Assembly: GCA_015233115.1 (NCBI GenBank)
Contig: JADFYJ010000018.1
Coordinates: forward strand, 1-49,536
Length of the DNA stretch: 49,536 nucleotides
Direction of reading: 5' to 3'
DNA from: Candidatus Omnitrophota bacterium
GTDB lineage: Bacteria; Omnitrophota; Gorgyraeia; Zapsychrales; Zapsychraceae
Made by a program: the position numbers and the translations under genes. Positions 41,513 to 49,536 of this stretch are shown here, in pieces; positions within the stretch are counted from its first letter, which is position 1; each line of letters starts with the position of its first letter. The notes beneath the pieces were generated by a model, which saw nothing but the letters and a program-made list of their open reading frames with translations, did not search any database and was not told the DNA's origin.

Positions 41513-42598
41513 TCATCTTATCAATTCTACTATTTCTTTGACAGAATTTTGATGGGCCATTGATTTTATGCGTTCTTTGGCAGCAGACAATTTTTCCGGA
41601 GATTTTTGGAATGCGTCCAGCATCTGGACAATTTGCGAGACTGAAGCCGGCCCTGCGCCTATTCCGAAAGTCGAAAGCACTTTGATATTATTGGTTTCCT
41701 GGCCCGGTATTGCGCTAAAAAATATCATGGGCAAGCCAACCACCAACGCCTCAGAGATCGATAACCCGCCGGGCTTCGTCACCATCACATCGGAAACCGC
41801 CATCATTTCATCCATATTGTTCACCAAACCGAATACGCGGGCATTCGGATACTTTTTTTCCATCAAAGCTTTATACAATTTCTCGCCATGTCCACAGATA
41901 ACTACAAATTGAGTCTGTGGTACAGCCTTGATAATATCTTCAATCGGCCCGATTCCAAATGATCCGGTCGCGACCAGAGCGGTAAAACGTCCAGCTTCAA
42001 CTCCCAGCTTATATTTTAACTCTCCGACATTTTTAGGTGTGGCAAATTTTTCATCCGTCGGAATACCCGTCACAAAAACTTTGTTCGCGTGAACTCCCAT
42101 CCGTACAATTTTTCGTTTGGACCACTCTGTAGCCACCGCATAACAATCAACCCCGCTGCCCAGCCATATCCGATGAACATCAAAATCTGTTACGCACGCA
42201 ATCAATTTAGATTTAATCTTATCCGTCTGTTTTAGCGCCGACACCACTTCAATAGGCATAAAATGCGTTGATATAACCCAATCAAACTGCTCTTGAATTA
42301 AATATCTATGCAGTTTTCCGGCATTAATCCCATTATATATCCGCCGCCCTATCCACATTAACGGTTGAGCAATGGGCCAATCCAAAAAGCCAAAAAATAT
42401 CTGCCACAATAACGGAACTTTTGAAACAAGAAAAAAATAACTTTTACAGTAGAGTTTTTTAAAAGCAGGACTGGTATAATCCAAAGCATCGACGCAAACA
42501 ATTTCATGCCCGGTATATTTTTTCAAAGCATTGGTAACGGCTTCCGCCGCTTTTTGATGGCCTGCTCCGGCGGTAGCGTGGATGACCAAAATTTTCAT
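41513..42598 (-). CDS. MGDG synthase/UgtP-like glycolipid glycosyltransferase
   Basis: 361 residues, GT28 fold. The N-terminus MKILVIHATAGAGHQKAAEA is the diagnostic MGDG-synthase start, where the His-containing loop binds the diacylglycerol acceptor. The C-terminal donor site has TGSFGIGPIEDIIKAVP and VMVTKPGGLSISEALVVGLP. Relatives transfer Gal or Glc from UDP-sugar onto diacylglycerol at the inner membrane face. It lies downstream of gmhB in the glycan cluster. Confidence 0.85.
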   Translation of the reverse strand: MKILVIHATAGAGHQKAAEAVTNALKKYTGHEIVCVDALDYTSPAFKKLYCKSYFFLVSKVPLLWQIFFGFLDWPIAQPLMWIGRRIYNGINAGKLHRYLIQEQFDWVISTHFMPIEVVSALKQTDKIKSKLIACVTDFDVHRIWLGSGVDCYAVATEWSKRKIVRMGVHANKVFVTGIPTDEKFATPKNVGELKYKLGVEAGRFTALVATGSFGIGPIEDIIKAVPQTQFVVICGHGEKLYKALMEKKYPNARVFGLVNNMDEMMAVSDVMVTKPGGLSISEALVVGLPMIFFSAIPGQETNNIKVLSTFGIGAGPASVSQIVQMLDAFQKSPEKLSAAKERIKSMAHQNSVKEIVELIR

Positions 42599-42625
42599 GA
42601 TCCCTCCGTATTTTTATCAGATCCG

Positions 42626-43264
42626 TTATCCGACAGTTTTTAAAACCTCGTGTAACTTCGCTCTTCTAAAATACGCATCATTGGAACGTTTTAACCGCTT
42701 TGAAACCGGCAGATCACGCAACACAATTTGTTTAACCGCTGTTAATAAATCCGGGGCCACAAAATCCGGCTTAACGCCCCAATTCTTGATCTGACTACGT
42801 TTAGCCCGTCCAGACAGCACGAGAATAGTTTTGCATCCCGCGTTATAGCCGCATAAAATGTCGGATTTCGTATCTCCAACAAAAAATTTATCTTTAGCAG
42901 ACCGCAAAGTTTTCCCAATGGATTTCAAAGCCTTGGCAATATTCCCGATTTCCGGTTTACGGCAGGCACAACCCTGATCGGACCGGTGAGTACAATACAT
43001 AACTTTAGTAAGCTTTCCTCCAACGGCTGTAATATCCTTAATCATACTACCGGTAATCACCTCCAACTTATGACGACTATAAATTTTACGGCCCACCCCC
43101 GCCTGATTTGACACCACAAAAGTAGCATACCCCTGTTCGGTCAATATACGAATGGCCTCAACCGAACGCGGTAATAGATGAAAATCTTTTAAGCGGGTCA
43201 CATATTTGCCGTCACCGGGAAACTGGTTAATGACCCCATCTCTATCTAAAAAAATAATGCTCAT
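42626..43264 (-). CDS. gmhB: GmhB-like heptose-bisphosphate phosphatase (HAD-IIIA)
   Basis: 212 residues. HAD motif I is IIFLDRDGVIN, motif II is FVVSNQAGVGR, and the zinc loop CTHRSDQGCACRKPE has the Cys/His set specific to GmhB and histidinol phosphatase. Motif IV is FVGDTKSDILCGYNAG. GmhB removes the 7-phosphate from D-glycero-D-manno-heptose 1,7-bisphosphate. With the HddA-like kinase in the same cluster this supports a heptose pathway. The C-terminal 40 residues extend beyond the usual length. Confidence 0.85.
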   Translation of the reverse strand: MSIIFLDRDGVINQFPGDGKYVTRLKDFHLLPRSVEAIRILTEQGYATFVVSNQAGVGRKIYSRHKLEVITGSMIKDITAVGGKLTKVMYCTHRSDQGCACRKPEIGNIAKALKSIGKTLRSAKDKFFVGDTKSDILCGYNAGCKTILVLSGRAKRSQIKNWGVKPDFVAPDLLTAVKQIVLRDLPVSKRLKRSNDAYFRRAKLHEVLKTVG

Positions 43265-43279
43265 AATATAATAAACAAT

Positions 43280-44047
43280 TTATGATTTTTTAACTTTAGC
43301 TTCCTGATTCATCTGCCAATATTTGGCATAACTCATCAATTGATAGAATGAAGCAAAAAAAGCGATCATAAAGCCGATCATGCCGTCTTTATAACCTTTT
43401 TTGCCAAAATACACCCTAGGAAATCTATCCAGAGTACGCCACATGGCTTTTCCCAGCGGCATTTTACGGCCGTCTGCAATCCACTTTTGAGCTTCCAACG
43501 TGGTCTGCCGATTCAAACTTCCTAAAAAATGTTCGAAATCTGGATATCCCTTATGAATAATATCTTTCGTTAACTTTTTCTCTTTGCCATCAAGAAAAAT
43601 GCGCGGATGAACACCCACTGCTTCAAATTTCATTTTACTTTTCATATACATACGCAATTTGTTCGCCGGATACCAGCCAGAATGCTTGACCCAATAAGAT
43701 CCAATATAAGTTTTTAACGGTATAGAGAATGCCTGAACATCACAATTCGTCAGTAATCCCGTAATTTCGTCCCGCAACTCCGGAGACACTAGTTCATCCG
43801 CGTCTAAGCTCAATACCCATTCGTTGCGCGCCTGCTGGATCGCCCAATTACGGTGCTCCCCTTCATTGGTCATTTTACGGAGAAAAACTTTATCCGCAAT
43901 TTTCTCGGAAATTTCCACAGTTTTGTCCGTACTCTGATCATCCACCAAAATAATTTCATCCGCCCAGCCATAAACACTGCGCAGACATTCTTCAATATTA
44001 TCTTCTTCGTTTTTCGCGATAACGACGACGCTTACGGGAACTTTCAT
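43280..44047 (-). CDS. Family 2 glycosyltransferase (WaaE-like)
   Basis: 255 residues from the ATG at 44047, seven bases after AAGGAAT. The frame extends to 44104 through the repeat element upstream. GT-A motifs: VSVVVIAKNEEDNIEECLRS, EIILVDDQSTDKT and VLSLDADELVSPEL (DxD-like). QQARNEW and GWYPANKLRMYMK are typical of the WaaE/KdtX group, which adds glucose to the inner core of lipopolysaccharide. A C-terminal helix (GMIGFMIAFFASFYQLMSYA) may be a membrane anchor. Confidence 0.85.
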   Translation of the reverse strand: MKVPVSVVVIAKNEEDNIEECLRSVYGWADEIILVDDQSTDKTVEISEKIADKVFLRKMTNEGEHRNWAIQQARNEWVLSLDADELVSPELRDEITGLLTNCDVQAFSIPLKTYIGSYWVKHSGWYPANKLRMYMKSKMKFEAVGVHPRIFLDGKEKKLTKDIIHKGYPDFEHFLGSLNRQTTLEAQKWIADGRKMPLGKAMWRTLDRFPRVYFGKKGYKDGMIGFMIAFFASFYQLMSYAKYWQMNQEAKVKKS

Positions 44048-44062
44048 ATAATTCCTTTTTTG

Positions 44063-44186
44063 AGTATGTGGTCTGTCGTATGTAGTATGTGGGAAAAAAA
44101 CCAAAAATCACAAAAACCAACAAAATAAATATCGGTATTTCACGCTTCGCTTTTCACCACATACTACATACCACATACTACATACA
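44063..44186. repeat. Inverted-repeat element with tandem-heptamer ends
   Basis: One end is four heptamers (AGTATGT, GGTCTGT, CGTATGT, AGTATGT; 44063-44090). The other, inverted, is TGTATGT, AGTATGT, GGTATGT, AGTATGT (44159-44186). They match at 24 of 28 positions. The 68-bp middle is AT-rich. The stop codon TAG of the DegT gene and its last two residues are written by the element. Confidence 0.85.
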
Positions 44187-45278
44187 GTTTTTTAAACTTT
44201 CACATACATATTCAATTTGCGCGTTTGTCATATGGGGAAACATCGGCAAAGACAACACTTCATCCGCCAAACGTTCCGTCACCGGAAAATCACCTTTTTT
44301 ATATTTCAAATTAGCATAAGCTTCCTGCAAATGGACAGGGATCGGATAATGAATCAAAACCCCGACTCCCTTTTCCTTCAAACCTTCCAGAACCTTATCC
44401 CGGTGAGTCAGCCGCACCGCGTACGTCTGATACACATGGTTACGGTCTGCTGCTACCGTCGGAATAACCACTCCTTTGATCCCTTTTAGCAATTTTCCGT
44501 AATACGCCGCGTGATCAATACGCATTTGGTTCCACTCATCTAAATACGGCAATTTCGCATTTAACACGACCGCCTGCACTGTATCCAAACGGGAATTATA
44601 CCCGATAAATTTATGCGCGTAACGGTCAGTCCGGCCATAATCCCTTAACATCTTGGCCTGATCTGCCAATTCTTTATTACTCGTTACAATGATACCACCG
44701 TCTCCAAACGCCCCCAGCCCTTTGGTGGGGTAAAAACTAAAACATCCAGCATCTCCCAAAGAACCAGCCCGCTTGCCTTTATAAAGAGCTCCGTGCCCCT
44801 GGCAAGAATCTTCTACCACAAAAATTCCTTTTTCTTTCGCGATAGCCAAAATTTGATCCATGGTCGCTGTCTGCCCATAAAGATGCACCGGCATGATCGC
44901 TTTGGTTTTGGAGGTAATTTTCGCTTTCACACTTTGCGGATCCAAATTAAAAGTATGCTCTTCCGCGTCAGCAAAAACCGGAGTCGCCCCGGTGTAAGAA
45001 ACCGCCAAAGCCGTAGCAATAAAAGTCATGGCCGGAACAATTACTTCATCTCCCGGACCAACGTGCAAAGATTTTAAAGCTAAATACAACGCGTCCGTCC
45101 CAGAGTTCACTCCCACCGCATACTTTGCGCCGCAATACTTGGCAAAAGCCTCTTCGAAATTTTTTTCTTCCTGCCCCAGGATAAATGCCCCACGCTCAAA
45201 CACATCTTTCAAGCCCGTGTCAACTTTGTCTTTGACAGTTTGGTATTGCTGTGAAAAATCAATAAACGGAATGTTCAT
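44178..45278 (-). CDS. DegT/DnrJ/EryC1-family sugar aminotransferase
   Basis: 366 residues, normal family length. The fold-type I PLP site is complete: NSGTDALYLALK for phosphate binding, VVEDSCQGHGALYKGKRAGS with the ring-stacking Asp, and FSFYPTKGLGAFGDGG with the Schiff-base Lys. It transfers an amino group to a nucleotide-linked keto-sugar for surface glycan. It overlaps the upstream glycosyltransferase gene by 4 bp. Substrate is not predictable from sequence alone. Confidence 0.9.
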   Translation of the reverse strand: MNIPFIDFSQQYQTVKDKVDTGLKDVFERGAFILGQEEKNFEEAFAKYCGAKYAVGVNSGTDALYLALKSLHVGPGDEVIVPAMTFIATALAVSYTGATPVFADAEEHTFNLDPQSVKAKITSKTKAIMPVHLYGQTATMDQILAIAKEKGIFVVEDSCQGHGALYKGKRAGSLGDAGCFSFYPTKGLGAFGDGGIIVTSNKELADQAKMLRDYGRTDRYAHKFIGYNSRLDTVQAVVLNAKLPYLDEWNQMRIDHAAYYGKLLKGIKGVVIPTVAADRNHVYQTYAVRLTHRDKVLEGLKEKGVGVLIHYPIPVHLQEAYANLKYKKGDFPVTERLADEVLSLPMFPHMTNAQIEYVCESLKNCM

Positions 45279-46348
45279 AATAATCCTTCTGCCTTTCTAA
45301 AAACCTCATCGGTTGAAATTTGTTTAAGACAACTTATATGATCACAGGACGCCCTGCGAAAATTACGGTAACACGGCCGGCAAGCGACAGATGCCGCTAC
45401 GACTGTTTGCTGATCCGCCGGATACGGCCCATATACTTTTTCATCCACCGGGCCAAAAATCGATAAAATTCTTCCTCCGGAAGCCACCGCGATATGCAAC
45501 GGCCCGCCGTCATTGACAATACATAATTTTACTGCTTTTGCTACAGCCGCGAATTGCATAACCGTAGTCCGGCCAGCAGCCATTTTCGGACGATTTTTCA
45601 TCGCCGAAGCGACCTCTTGACAGAGGGCCATTTCATTCTGATCACCCATCAGTATAATGTCTGCAGAACACTTTTCAATGATTTTATCGGCTAATTTCGC
45701 ATAATTTTCCGGGCCCCACCGCTTATATAAAGCCTCTTTGCCCCAGCTTGCGCCGCCACCAGGAACTATGACCACCGTCGAGGCCGGCTTAACCCCCAAC
45801 TCATTAAACAAATTTTGCGCCCATTGAACGTCATTTGGGGACACACATAACCGCATCCTATTTTCCTGCGGTTCCAGCCCCAATTCCCTTAACAAATCCA
45901 AATAATACTCGACCACATGCCTGCCCTCAAAGCCTTTCAGTCCGATTTTTCGAGTCAAAAACCTCCCGCGGCGCTTATAACTCAATCCCACCCGCTCCTT
46001 AATTCCCGCGGCCCAACTAATAAATCCCATTAAATCCGTCATAGAAACATCCAAAACCAACCCATACCCTTCCCGCCGAATCTCCTGTATCACCCCATTG
46101 ACCTTTTGAACATACGCCCATAAAGATTTTTGCTGTACCGCGTGAAATTCATCCCGGTCATAAATAAAAACCTTATTTACATAAGGATCAGACCGTAAAA
46201 TAGGCTCAGCCCGGTGATTGCACAGATACCCGATCTGAACCTGAGGATCAGCTTTTTTCAAATTCGCGATCAACGGAGTCGTAAATAACACATCGCCGAT
46301 GCCGAAGATGTTTATGAGAAGAATTTTATTGGGTATTTTATAGATCAT
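45275..46348 (-). CDS. Family 9 glycosyltransferase (heptosyltransferase-like)
   Basis: 357 residues, GT-B fold. The N-terminus ILLINIFGIGDVLFTTPLIA is the acceptor-side motif of WaaC/WaaF. The donor site has VVIVPGGGASWGKEALYKRW and LCIVNDGGPLHIAVASGG, then IFGPVDEKVYGPYP. A C-terminal cysteine group (ACRPCYR, ASCDHISC) is common in non-proteobacterial members. It likely adds a heptose to a lipopolysaccharide-like core, fitting the heptose genes nearby. Confidence 0.88.
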   Translation of the reverse strand: MIYKIPNKILLINIFGIGDVLFTTPLIANLKKADPQVQIGYLCNHRAEPILRSDPYVNKVFIYDRDEFHAVQQKSLWAYVQKVNGVIQEIRREGYGLVLDVSMTDLMGFISWAAGIKERVGLSYKRRGRFLTRKIGLKGFEGRHVVEYYLDLLRELGLEPQENRMRLCVSPNDVQWAQNLFNELGVKPASTVVIVPGGGASWGKEALYKRWGPENYAKLADKIIEKCSADIILMGDQNEMALCQEVASAMKNRPKMAAGRTTVMQFAAVAKAVKLCIVNDGGPLHIAVASGGRILSIFGPVDEKVYGPYPADQQTVVAASVACRPCYRNFRRASCDHISCLKQISTDEVFRKAEGLL

Positions 46349-46358
46349 ATGTTAACCG

Positions 46359-46375
46359 GGCGAGAGGATCTCGCC
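46359..46375. repeat. Palindrome GGCGAGA-GGA-TCTCGCC
   Basis: Perfect 7-bp arms in the 35-bp gap between the GT9 and guanylyltransferase genes, flanked by CCGG and TACGGG. It has the form of an intergenic REP-like palindrome and has no T-run, so it is not an intrinsic terminator. Confidence 0.6.
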
Positions 46376-46383
46376 TACGGGTA

Positions 46384-47448
46384 TTATACCAATTTTTGAT
46401 ATTTTTTATTCTGCTTCAATTGTTCGACAACGGCTTTGACTTTTTGGGATTGGGATTTGTCGCAGATTAATAAGGCGTCGGGCGTATCTACGACTACCAC
46501 ATTATCCAAGCCGACCAAAGCGATTAATCGTTTGTCTGCCCACACGAAAGAATTTTTCGCGTCTACTGAAACAACTTCTCCATTAAAAATATTTCCTTTA
46601 TCATCCGCAGGCAAAACTTCAGACAATGCCTGCCAACTGCCTAAATCCGACCAACCCATACCGGATGACTCAACGGCCGCCACACAATCAGACTTTTCTA
46701 AAATCGCGTAATCGATGGAAATAGCCGTCATTTTATTCCACCATGTGCTGGCCTTAGCCGCAGACTTCAAATCTTTCAAAATTTTAAACATCGCGGGTTG
46801 ATATTTTTTAAACTCAGCCAAAATCACTGAGGTTTTCCACGAAAACATTCCGCCGTTCCACAAATAATTTTCCTGACGAACGAATTGCTCCGCGATTTTC
46901 ATGTCCGGCTTTTCAATAAATTTTTCAACCTTTAACATGATACCGGCCGGCAGTTTGACCGGCTTCACTTTCAAATATCCATATCCAGTTTCGGGCCGCG
47001 TTGGTTTAACGCCCATGGCCACTAAAAAATTTTGCTCAGCTAAGGACACAGAATGCGCGGCAGATACCAAAAAATTTTCTTCATTGGTCATCAAATGATC
47101 TGACGGCAAAACGCACATGACAGCGTCGGGATTTTGGCGGTTAATGACTTCCGCGGCCCAGCCAATGGCCGGCGCCGTATTTTTCCCGCACGGCTCAACC
47201 AAAATCTGCCCTGATGGTACACCATTTTTCCTCAACGAATCAGCAACCAAACCTTTATGCTTGCTATTCGTGACCACCCAAATATTTGCCTTCGGCACCA
47301 GCGGCAAAATCCGGCGGATGGTCATATCTAAAAAAGTTCCCTGCCCAGTCACATCCAAAAATTGTTTAGGTTTTGAAGCCCGGCTTTTCGGCCAAAACCT
47401 TGTCCCTGATCCGCCCGCTAAAATCACCGCGTAAACATTCGAATTCAT
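46384..47448 (-). CDS. manC: Mannose-1-phosphate guanylyltransferase
   Basis: 354 residues from the ATG at 47448, which forms an ATGA overlap with the previous stop; an ATG six bases upstream is possible. The nucleotidyltransferase signature AVILAGGSGTRFWPKSR is followed by KPKQFLD, EPCGKNTAPAIGWAAE, LPSDHLM and KPDMKIAEQFV-NYLWNGGMF, all typical of GDP-mannose synthesis. The C-terminal isomerase half of long ManC proteins is absent. It supplies GDP-mannose for the cluster. A heptose-1-phosphate substrate (as HddC) is less likely given the motif set. Confidence 0.9.
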   Translation of the reverse strand: MNSNVYAVILAGGSGTRFWPKSRASKPKQFLDVTGQGTFLDMTIRRILPLVPKANIWVVTNSKHKGLVADSLRKNGVPSGQILVEPCGKNTAPAIGWAAEVINRQNPDAVMCVLPSDHLMTNEENFLVSAAHSVSLAEQNFLVAMGVKPTRPETGYGYLKVKPVKLPAGIMLKVEKFIEKPDMKIAEQFVRQENYLWNGGMFSWKTSVILAEFKKYQPAMFKILKDLKSAAKASTWWNKMTAISIDYAILEKSDCVAAVESSGMGWSDLGSWQALSEVLPADDKGNIFNGEVVSVDAKNSFVWADKRLIALVGLDNVVVVDTPDALLICDKSQSQKVKAVVEQLKQNKKYQKLV

Positions 47449-48731
47449 AAGCATTTTTTCTTTTTTAGAAATTCGGTAACTGTTGTGGTTATATAATCCA
47501 TGTGTTCTTCATTCAGATCCTGATGAATCCCAATATGCGTCCCATTATTCGAACAATATTCCGCTTCAGGAAAATCGCCCGGCTTATGCCCTAAAAATTG
47601 ATAACTCGGACATTGCGTCGGAATAGAATAAAACAAATTCCGTGAATCAATGCCGCGCAGGTCAATAAAAGCAACAAATTCATCTTTCGTAAAAGGAGAG
47701 GTTTCTTTAACCACAATGGAAAACGCGTGAGGGCCAATTACTTCTCCGGCCTCTTCTTTCACATATAAAAAATAATCTGCAAATTTTTTAAACTGTTTAA
47801 TCAAATACAATAAATTTTCACGACGTTTATTTAGTATCTCGTCGAATATCTCCATATTCCCTAACCCTACCGCCGCTTCGATCTCATTCATCTTCGCGGA
47901 AAAACCGATCCTTTTAAACTCAAACTTATTCACAATCCCATGATTACGCAAAGACCGCATGGCCTCTGCCATCTGCGGATTATTCGTGGTCAACATCCCG
48001 CCTTCAATCGACGTGATAATGTGCGCCGCGTATAAACTAAATGCGGCCATATCGCCTATTGAACCAATCTTCTGCCCCCGATATTTTGCCCCATGCGCTT
48101 CAGCCGCGTCTTCAATCACAAATAATTTATGCTTTAGAGCTATCGCCAAAATCCGGTCCATATTGGCCGGCTTTCCCATCAAATGCACCGGCATAATAGC
48201 CCGGGTCTTCGCAGTTATTGCCGCTTCTATTTTATCCGGGTCAATATTCAAAGTTTCACGTTCAACGTCGACAAATACCGGTTTAAATCCTGCCTGCAGC
48301 ACAGCGTTAGCGGTTGCCACAAAGGTGAGCGCCGGAACAATAATCTCGTCGCCTCTTTGCGCTCCAAAATCATACAGCACAGCGCAGGCAATCGCGTCCG
48401 CGTCAGTCCCGCTGCTGACAGCCACCGCCTCTTTAACGCCAAACAAAGCGGCAAATTTTTCTTCAAATTCCTGAACATATTTTCCCCGGGTCAACCAGCG
48501 TGACGCAATGGCTTCGTTAATCAATTTTTGCGCTTTATCCGTAATAGAAACAGTCCCAAACGGAACCTGATACTGCGCCTTTTTATAAAGTTCTGAAGTT
48601 TTTTCTTTTGCTTTTATATTTTTTGACATATCAGTTGATGATTTTTGGTTTTTGGTTTTTGGTTTTTGGTTTTTGGTTTTTGGTTTTTTCTTCTGACTTC
48701 TGACTTCTGACTTTTTAAACTTTATATCCAT
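47445..48731 (-). CDS. DegT-family enzyme with His replacing the PLP lysine
   Basis: 428 residues from 48731, where AGGA lies five bases before the ATG. The first 34 residues (with PKTKNQK twice) are written by heptamer repeats. An ATG at 48629 would skip them but has no ribosome site. The PLP fold is normal (SSGTDADAIACAV, VIEDAAEAHGAKYRG), but the Schiff-base position reads FSLYAAHIITSIEGG, His instead of Lys. The same change defines the ColD and E1 sugar 3-dehydratases (FYPAHHITMGEGG), which deoxygenate C-3 of keto-sugars. The neighbouring GDP-mannose gene fits a ColD-like substrate. The dehydratase call is inferred. Confidence 0.8.
   Translation of the reverse strand: MDIKFKKSEVRSQKKKPKTKNQKPKTKNQKSSTDMSKNIKAKEKTSELYKKAQYQVPFGTVSITDKAQKLINEAIASRWLTRGKYVQEFEEKFAALFGVKEAVAVSSGTDADAIACAVLYDFGAQRGDEIIVPALTFVATANAVLQAGFKPVFVDVERETLNIDPDKIEAAITAKTRAIMPVHLMGKPANMDRILAIALKHKLFVIEDAAEAHGAKYRGQKIGSIGDMAAFSLYAAHIITSIEGGMLTTNNPQMAEAMRSLRNHGIVNKFEFKRIGFSAKMNEIEAAVGLGNMEIFDEILNKRRENLLYLIKQFKKFADYFLYVKEEAGEVIGPHAFSIVVKETSPFTKDEFVAFIDLRGIDSRNLFYSIPTQCPSYQFLGHKPGDFPEAEYCSNNGTHIGIHQDLNEEHMDYITTTVTEFLKKKKCL
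48642..48710. repeat. Heptamer tracts in the 5' end of the DegT-like gene
   Basis: (TTTTTGG)x6 at 48642-48683 and (CTTCTGA)x3 at 48690-48710 on the plus strand. On the minus strand they lie between the start codon at 48731 and the conserved protein. Seven is not a multiple of three, so gain or loss of one unit shifts frame. The tract begins five bases after the HddA-like gene's stop codon. Confidence 0.9.
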
Positions 48732-49536
48732 TCTCTTCCTGATAAAAAATAATCCTTGTCCCCATGTTCTCGATTTTAACGGGCACTAATAATAATTTTT
48801 TTAAATGTTCTTTAACCGCTTTTTGTTTATGCGGAGGCACGAATAGAATCATGAAACCGCCGCCGCCTGCTCCTAACAATTTCCCCCCCCATGCTCCGGC
48901 TTTACGGGCCGTGGAATAAATATGATCGATATGCGTACTGGAAATTTTATCCGACAAAGTCCGTTTTATTTTCCATCCCTCGTCGAGCAATTTGCCAAAA
49001 CTTTTCATGTCATTCCCCTGCAAATGTCCCAAACCTTCAAAAACCATCTCCCTCATCCGCTCCATCTCCACATTCCGGTTTTCCATATTTTGGATTTGAT
49101 GCAAAGCTATTTCTGACGCAAAACGGGAAAAACCCGTAAAGTACAACATTAAATGACTTTGTAAATTCTGTATAATTTCTTTTTTCAAGGTCACTTCGCG
49201 AATATCAAACTCATCCTCCCCTTTAAACTCAACCAGATTCATTCCACCGTTCGCGCACATAATTTGATCCTGACACCCCACATATTCTTTACACATCTCC
49301 CGCTCAATATAAATCGCTTCCCGCGCTAAACGGTCTTTAGTTGGCATCTCCCCTTTCAAAGCATAAAACGCGTGCAACAATCCCACCGTAAAAGCTGAAC
49401 TGGACCCCAACCCCGTCCGCGCCGGAAGATCGCCGTCATGATGAATTTCTACACCCTGTTTGATCTTTAAAAATTTCAAAACCTCCCTCGCCGCCGGGTG
49501 CTGAATATCGCTCAACTTATTTACATGCTCCATTTT
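48715..49536 (-). CDS. hddA: HddA-like heptose-7-phosphate kinase (5' end cut off)
   Basis: GHMP-family kinase; 273 residues are visible and about 60 N-terminal residues lie past the window edge. The ATP loop PARTGLGSSSAFTVGLLHAF and motif 3 KLLGAGGGGFMILFV are clear, and DIQHPAAREVLKFL and YVGCQDQIMCANGG match D-glycero-alpha-D-manno-heptose-7-phosphate kinases. It makes heptose 1,7-bisphosphate, the substrate of the GmhB-like protein downstream. Related L-fucose kinases are the main alternative. The stop overlaps the first codons of the next frame. Confidence 0.85.
   Translation of the reverse strand, partial: KMEHVNKLSDIQHPAAREVLKFLKIKQGVEIHHDGDLPARTGLGSSSAFTVGLLHAFYALKGEMPTKDRLAREAIYIEREMCKEYVGCQDQIMCANGGMNLVEFKGEDEFDIREVTLKKEIIQNLQSHLMLYFTGFSRFASEIALHQIQNMENRNVEMERMREMVFEGLGHLQGNDMKSFGKLLDEGWKIKRTLSDKISSTHIDHIYSTARKAGAWGGKLLGAGGGGFMILFVPPHKQKAVKEHLKKLLLVPVKIENMGTRIIFYQEENGYKV

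Overview
The window looks like part of the chromosome of a Gram-negative-type bacterium from a poorly cultured lineage, most likely Omnitrophota (former OP3). The direct signs are a low-to-moderate GC content, a complete T2SS/type IV pilus-like gene set, an outer-membrane sugar cluster that includes GDP-heptose-type genes, and a 1010-residue secreted glycosidase whose N- and C-terminal modules resemble ones I recall from large secreted Omnitrophota proteins. The phylum is an inference; no rRNA is present. Almost every gene lies on the minus strand, so operons read from high to low coordinates.

Layout. 1-1880: a KimA-like potassium permease, cut by the window edge, behind a clear c-di-AMP (ydaO/yuaA) riboswitch. 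2100-9390: an accessory island with a small secreted protein, a Phd/VapC toxin-antitoxin pair, an unknown membrane protein, a primase-helicase of the TOTE type coupled to a DUF4143 AAA+ ATPase, and a divergent DDE transposase, ending near tRNA-His. 9890-17750: an AsmA-like protein, a second DUF4143 ATPase with a near-consensus promoter, a multidomain GH26/HEAT secreted enzyme, an MNT/HEPN pair, tRNA-Arg, a membrane protein and tRNA-Pro. 17540-18270: no protein genes, but a duplicated tRNA-Pro 3' end, a repeat tract and a candidate small RNA. 18416-24496: a SurA/PpiD-like chaperone, a MazG-like protein, a response regulator-ABC-GldF/GldG-like operon and a SpoU methylase. 24503-36450: a type II secretion/pilus operon in the order E-F-GAF-G-H-I-J-K-L-M-ExeA-C-D. 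36540-49536: an AsmA/DUF3568-like protein, fmt, an SGNH protein, a degenerate priA, and a surface-glycan cluster (glycosyltransferases, DegT enzymes, mannose-1-phosphate guanylyltransferase, GmhB-like phosphatase, HddA-like kinase).

The least expected signals are in the DNA rather than in any single gene. (1) Blocks of heptamer or octamer tandem repeats start at or just after stop codons at five gene junctions. Two of these blocks form elements whose inverted ends are each four tandem units. (2) Several palindromic repeat families have invaded coding sequence, including a 24-bp palindrome in frame inside priA that also occurs intergenically. (3) PriA keeps its zinc module but has lost every helicase motif. 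(4) A DegT-family enzyme has His at the usual PLP-lysine position and carries heptamer repeats in its 5' coding region, so it could be phase variable.
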